This document shows positions 60,887 through 64,000 of a stretch of 64,000 bases of DNA, piece by piece; the stretch's first letter is position 1, and each line of letters opens with the position of its first letter. The position numbers and the translations under genes are program-made. This DNA is from Methanoregulaceae archaeon. Its GTDB lineage: Bacteria > Armatimonadota > Fimbriimonadia > Fimbriimonadales > Fimbriimonadaceae. The notes beneath the pieces were generated by a model, which had not been told where the DNA came from, made no database searches, and saw nothing but the letters and a program-made list of their open reading frames with translations. The stretch lies in assembly GCA_020850325.1 (NCBI GenBank), contig JADZEW010000022.1:86550-150549 (forward strand). The letters are read 5' to 3'.

Positions 60887-61213
60887 ATGCGATGGCTTGC
60901 GATTCTCGCCCTGATCCCCATTTCCGCGTTCGCCTTTCAAGGCAAAGCACCCGCCCAGAAACCGACCTTTGAGAAGTCGGTGGCACCGTTCATCAAAAAG
61001 TATTGCGTGAGCTGTCACGCCGGTCCGTACGCTCCCGACGGTGTGGACTACAGCAAGATCAAGTCGGTAGCCGACGCGAACAAGGAGCGCGCGCTGCTCA
61101 ACAAGGGCGTGAAGTACATCAACAACAAGAAGATGCCGCCGAAGACCGCCCTTCAGCCGAAGCCGGCTGAAGTCAAGGCGTTCTCCGATTGGGTTGCTAA
61201 GGGCAAAGACTAG
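60887..61213 (+). CDS. Small exported c-type cytochrome
   Basis: A 108-aa protein. Signal MRWLAILALIPISAFAFQG; haem motif YCVSCHAG (C-x-x-C-H, Cys40-Cys43-His44); distal Met in NNKKMPPK. Resembles the single-haem cytochromes of the planctomycete type. Its stop overlaps the stop of the next gene tail to tail in a CTAG. Confidence 0.85.
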   Translation: MRWLAILALIPISAFAFQGKAPAQKPTFEKSVAPFIKKYCVSCHAGPYAPDGVDYSKIKSVADANKERALLNKGVKYINNKKMPPKTALQPKPAEVKAFSDWVAKGKD

Positions 61214-63816
61214 CGTCGGCTGCTCGGTGGCTCAAGGCCCTTGTTCCACGGGTCTTTGAGCCACCACACATTCCGGTAGCGGACGCCGCCCTCAGCCTCG
61301 GTGGCGTGGTCTTGCAGGATTAGCGGAAGGAGTTCTGGGCTCTCTGCAACCGACATGCCCGTCTTGTCTTTGACTTCGACCCCGTTGTGGACGAGGACGC
61401 CGTTCCACCACAGCCACATCCGAGCGTTCGCGACCTTCTTGCCGCCTTCCCAGCGCGGAGCTCGGAACCAGATGTCGTAGGTTTGCCACACGCCTGCGCC
61501 GTAGCTCGGGTTTGACAGCGGAGCGGTCATACGATACACCGAGCCGGCTTCGTTGAACTTCGTCTCGCGCAGGTCGACGTCGCCGATGCCGGGCGCGTTC
61601 ATGATCTGGATCTCGTAGCGGCTCATCAGTTTGATGCCGCTGTTGCCGTTGGTTTGCTTGCTGAGATCGCCGCCCGCGGGGGAGAGCCACTCGAGGTGAA
61701 CCCGCACGTCGCCGTGGGGCGAGGGCGAGCCATGGTCGCTGCCGCCGATGTCGGCGGTCGGGTCGTGGACGACCTCGCGAGCGGTGCCGACCTGCGGCCA
61801 GGACTTCGCGCCCGCTTTGATCGGTTTCATCTTCATCGCGCCCTTTGGATCGATGAGCCACTCGGCACCCTTGGGTGGCGCAAATCGGTCGCCCCGTCGA
61901 GGCTCGTCGAACCCAGCAAAGTTGGATTCGGGCAATCGCGCCATCGTGTACCACGCTTCGGGACTCCACATCCGCTCGTTCTTCTCAGCGAGTACGCCGC
62001 GCAGGTTGAAGTAGATGACGCGGTCGGCCCTGAGTCCGTCGAGCCCGAGGAAGACCGTCGTGAAGTCCTCATTCCAGAGGTCGAAGCCGACTTCGAGCTT
62101 CTGCTCGTCGATCTTCGGCCCGCCGTAGACGATCGTGGATTCGTATCTCCACTGCCGCACCGTCGCCTTTGCGATCGCCTCACGGGATTGTAGAGGAACT
62201 GGCTTGGTGAATCGCAGGACCATGCCGTCTCGGCGCGCGGAGACTTCGAGAATCTCAAACGGTACCTTGCCGTTGGGGCGCAATCGCTGAAGTCCAAACT
62301 TGTGGCCGAGGTGGTTCCAGTTGCCGTTGCTGCCAATGCCGCCGACATAGAGCGAACCGTCGGGGCCCCAGAGCAGGCGGTTGACCCCAGCTTCCAAGCC
62401 TTGGCTGTGGCGGAACACCGCGCCTTGGTAGTGGCCACGGACCCGTTCGAGAGCAAGTCTCTTGAGCCCGCCGTGGGTAACGTCGCCGATCAGCATCTGG
62501 CCGCGGTAGGCGCCGTCGGGGATGAGCACCATCTCGCTGGGGCTGTTGCCGATCTCGCCGTGCGGGAACCAGATCGACACCTTGCTCGTGTCGGGCTTGC
62601 CCTCGGGTGCTTCCTGGTGGAGATACTTCGCACCGGGTTCGAGAGCATACAGGGTCGACGACGGCAACCACGAGCCCTGATTGTCGGCGACGAAGATGCG
62701 TCCATCGATGCCGAGGTTCATGCCGTTCGGAGTTCGCAAGCCGGTCGCAAGGCGCTCCCAAGCCCCGGTCTGCGGATTGACTTTGATCCATGATCCTGGA
62801 CCGTCCGAGATCGGCATCGAGCCGTGGGTGCCCGGCATGTAGTTCGTCACACCTGAACGGAGAGGGACGCTCGACGAGAGGTAGAACGCGCCTTGGAACG
62901 GGACCAGGTTGAAGGTGAACTCGTGGTAGTTCTGGCTGGTCGGCCATCCGGTAGCGACGGTCTCGAAGCGATCGGCGGTGCCATCGTTATCGCGGTCAAT
63001 CAGGCGGGTGACTTCGCCTTTTTGGGTGACATAGATGAACCCCTTCTCGGGTCGATCGACCTTGAACGCGCCCTCGTTGGGTACGTAGCGGATGCCAAGC
63101 GGTTCGCCCAGCCCTTCGGCATAAAGGTCGACCTTCGGCCTTCCGCTCGCCAAGTTGGAGATGAGATAGACGCAGCCGCGATCGTCCCATGTGCACACGG
63201 CGAGCCGCTCGTCAGGGAGGAACGTCATACCGCCGACGGCGGGGGCGAAGTTGCCTCGGAAGTTCTCGAGGGTGAAGCTGGGATGAACGGCTTCCAAAGG
63301 TCGGCCGTCGCCGGGGGGCGTCGTCGGCTTGCCCAGAGTCGCCTTTTTGGGGCCGGCGCTCGTCACGAACGTCTGGCCCGGTTCGGTGGAGAGGGCGGCG
63401 TCGGGAATCGGCGTGAAGCTTGTGCTACCAGGAGTCTTCCATAGCAGCCTGATCTTGAGGCGGCCTTCGTTGTGCATCAGTCGCACACGCAGCGAGGTCT
63501 GGCCCTTGGGAAGTTGATAGCGTCCCTCCGCTCCACCCGGACGGCGAAACACGGGGTCGGTCGTGCTGGTGACGAACTCCCCGGAAACGCGCAAGTCGGC
63601 GTGGCTAGCCGTCTCGACCCGGAACTCATAGAGTCCGGAGGTCTCAAGTTTGACGGTCGCCTTGAGTTCGCCGTAGAAGGGCGCTTGGAGTTCGCCGTAG
63701 GGGCTCGTTATCGGCCCTTCGTAGCTCATCGACGGATGCACAAAGTAGGCGTTGGGTGCCTGGCCAGTCGAGAGCGTTGGGATCGCGTCGAAGGGCTGTT
63801 CGAGCGCCCAGAACAT
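61210..63816 (-). CDS. PA14 / beta-propeller / DUF1080 protein, probably 5'-truncated
   Basis: An 868-residue frame from ATG 63816. Residues 1-130 look like PA14 (FRVETASHADLRVSGEFVTS); about 160-560 a sorbosone-dehydrogenase-like propeller (GEPLGIRYVPNEG; RTPNGMNLGIDGRIFVADNQ); about 680-868 a 3-keto-disaccharide hydrolase (DUF1080) fold (NSGIKLMSRYEIQIMNAPGI; NVWWLKDPWNKG). Such proteins are normally exported, but no signal is left: the PA14 domain begins at the start codon and upstream is a G-rich repeat and an IS end. It probably lost its 5' end. Confidence 0.72.
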   Translation of the reverse strand: MFWALEQPFDAIPTLSTGQAPNAYFVHPSMSYEGPITSPYGELQAPFYGELKATVKLETSGLYEFRVETASHADLRVSGEFVTSTTDPVFRRPGGAEGRYQLPKGQTSLRVRLMHNEGRLKIRLLWKTPGSTSFTPIPDAALSTEPGQTFVTSAGPKKATLGKPTTPPGDGRPLEAVHPSFTLENFRGNFAPAVGGMTFLPDERLAVCTWDDRGCVYLISNLASGRPKVDLYAEGLGEPLGIRYVPNEGAFKVDRPEKGFIYVTQKGEVTRLIDRDNDGTADRFETVATGWPTSQNYHEFTFNLVPFQGAFYLSSSVPLRSGVTNYMPGTHGSMPISDGPGSWIKVNPQTGAWERLATGLRTPNGMNLGIDGRIFVADNQGSWLPSSTLYALEPGAKYLHQEAPEGKPDTSKVSIWFPHGEIGNSPSEMVLIPDGAYRGQMLIGDVTHGGLKRLALERVRGHYQGAVFRHSQGLEAGVNRLLWGPDGSLYVGGIGSNGNWNHLGHKFGLQRLRPNGKVPFEILEVSARRDGMVLRFTKPVPLQSREAIAKATVRQWRYESTIVYGGPKIDEQKLEVGFDLWNEDFTTVFLGLDGLRADRVIYFNLRGVLAEKNERMWSPEAWYTMARLPESNFAGFDEPRRGDRFAPPKGAEWLIDPKGAMKMKPIKAGAKSWPQVGTAREVVHDPTADIGGSDHGSPSPHGDVRVHLEWLSPAGGDLSKQTNGNSGIKLMSRYEIQIMNAPGIGDVDLRETKFNEAGSVYRMTAPLSNPSYGAGVWQTYDIWFRAPRWEGGKKVANARMWLWWNGVLVHNGVEVKDKTGMSVAESPELLPLILQDHATEAEGGVRYRNVWWLKDPWNKGLEPPSSRR

Positions 63817-63840
63817 GGCGGTGACACCGGCAGCCTGAAA

Positions 63841-63877
63841 CTCCCCCTCTCCGCTTGCGGGGAGGGGGCCGGGGTGG
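63841..63877. repeat. G-rich repeat fragment
   Basis: CTCCCCCTCTCCGCTTGCGG and GGAGGGGGCCGGGGTGG resemble part of the repeat at 3251-3362. It lies between the propeller gene and the IS end. Confidence 0.5.
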
Positions 63878-63888
63878 ACTGAGCCCAA

Positions 63889-64000
63889 TTGAGTGGACAC
63901 CTCATCCTACAATGAGGTTGTCGTTATGTCACGCAGATTTGCACGCGAGTGGAAGTTGAAGTTGTGCCGTCAGATCGTGGGCGGCGAGTTGTCTCGTACG
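63889..64000 (+). mobile_element. Left end of an IS element (IS3-like), cut by the window edge
   Basis: TTGAGTGGACACCTCATCCT opens the likely element about 36 nt before its first gene. The other end is outside the window, so the boundary and inverted repeat cannot be confirmed. Confidence 0.5.
63926..64000 (+). CDS. Transposase OrfA-like, N-terminal part
   Basis: Reads MSRRFAREWKLKLCRQIVGG and then ELSRT, the usual start of IS3-family OrfA HTH proteins (R-R-F-x-x-E-x-K-L-x-x-x-R). TACAAT lies 11 nt before the ATG. Only 25 codons are in the window. Confidence 0.6.
   Translation, partial: MSRRFAREWKLKLCRQIVGGELSRT

Overview
The window looks like a GC-rich bacterial chromosome of the Armatimonadota type, perhaps Fimbriimonadia. 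That placement is tentative. It rests on overall gene style (PA14/beta-propeller exported proteins, a Vps10-like protein, ATP-type PEP carboxykinase, a non-classical SdhA) and on an unusual promoter habit: many genes have a TAnnnT -10 box only 5-11 nt before the start codon, which implies leaderless mRNAs.

Layout. (1) 1-4752 is core chromosome: the rpsR end, purS-purQ, an NlpC/P60 cell-wall hydrolase, tyrS, acpS and a slipin. (2) About 4798-34378 is a 29.6 kb integrated island in a tRNA-Leu(TAG) gene. The displaced tRNA 3' half is at 4756-4811, the intact tRNA at 34323-34408, and a 31-bp direct repeat lies just inside each end. The island carries a tyrosine integrase, a czc-type heavy-metal efflux operon (outer membrane factor, adaptor, RND pump, P1B ATPase and a Cys/His-rich exported protein), a second recombinase, and a type I restriction-modification operon. 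Inside that operon sit a PD-(D/E)XK protein, an HNH protein, an Abi_C protein and an RloC/PrrC-like ATPase. The island ends with a repressor/AAA+ module whose promoter region has three identical-design operators, followed by DUF932, DUF2958 and small unknown genes separated by a repeated short hairpin. (3) 34.4-39.2 kb holds a SARP-like STAND regulator between two related lipoprotein genes; both lipoprotein promoters carry the same 11-bp-spaced TGTRACG repeats. (4) 39.2-42.4 kb holds sdhA and an MFS transporter. (5) 42.5-47.0 kb is a compact cassette of a 29-codon leader ORF, a D12-class adenine methyltransferase, a HerA ATPase and a NurA nuclease with a zinc ribbon: a probable phage-defence system and the strongest candidate here for something little described. 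(6) 47-64 kb is mostly chromosomal: a TlpA-like lipoprotein, an AIM24 protein, an esterase, a RAYT transposase flanked by five REP units, cyclophilin, a GH29 fucosidase, a Vps10-like protein, a 14-Cys metallothionein, a zinc-free MDR enzyme, an AraC regulator, pckA, a cytochrome c, and a propeller protein that seems to have lost its 5' end next to a G-rich repeat and an IS element entering at the right edge.

Working together: the island combines metal resistance with layered defence. Restriction is backed by a probable anticodon-nuclease-type guard and an abortive-infection protein. The separate Dam-HerA-NurA cassette would add a second methylation-guarded DNA-degrading system. All family assignments are by eye from motifs; no database search was run.
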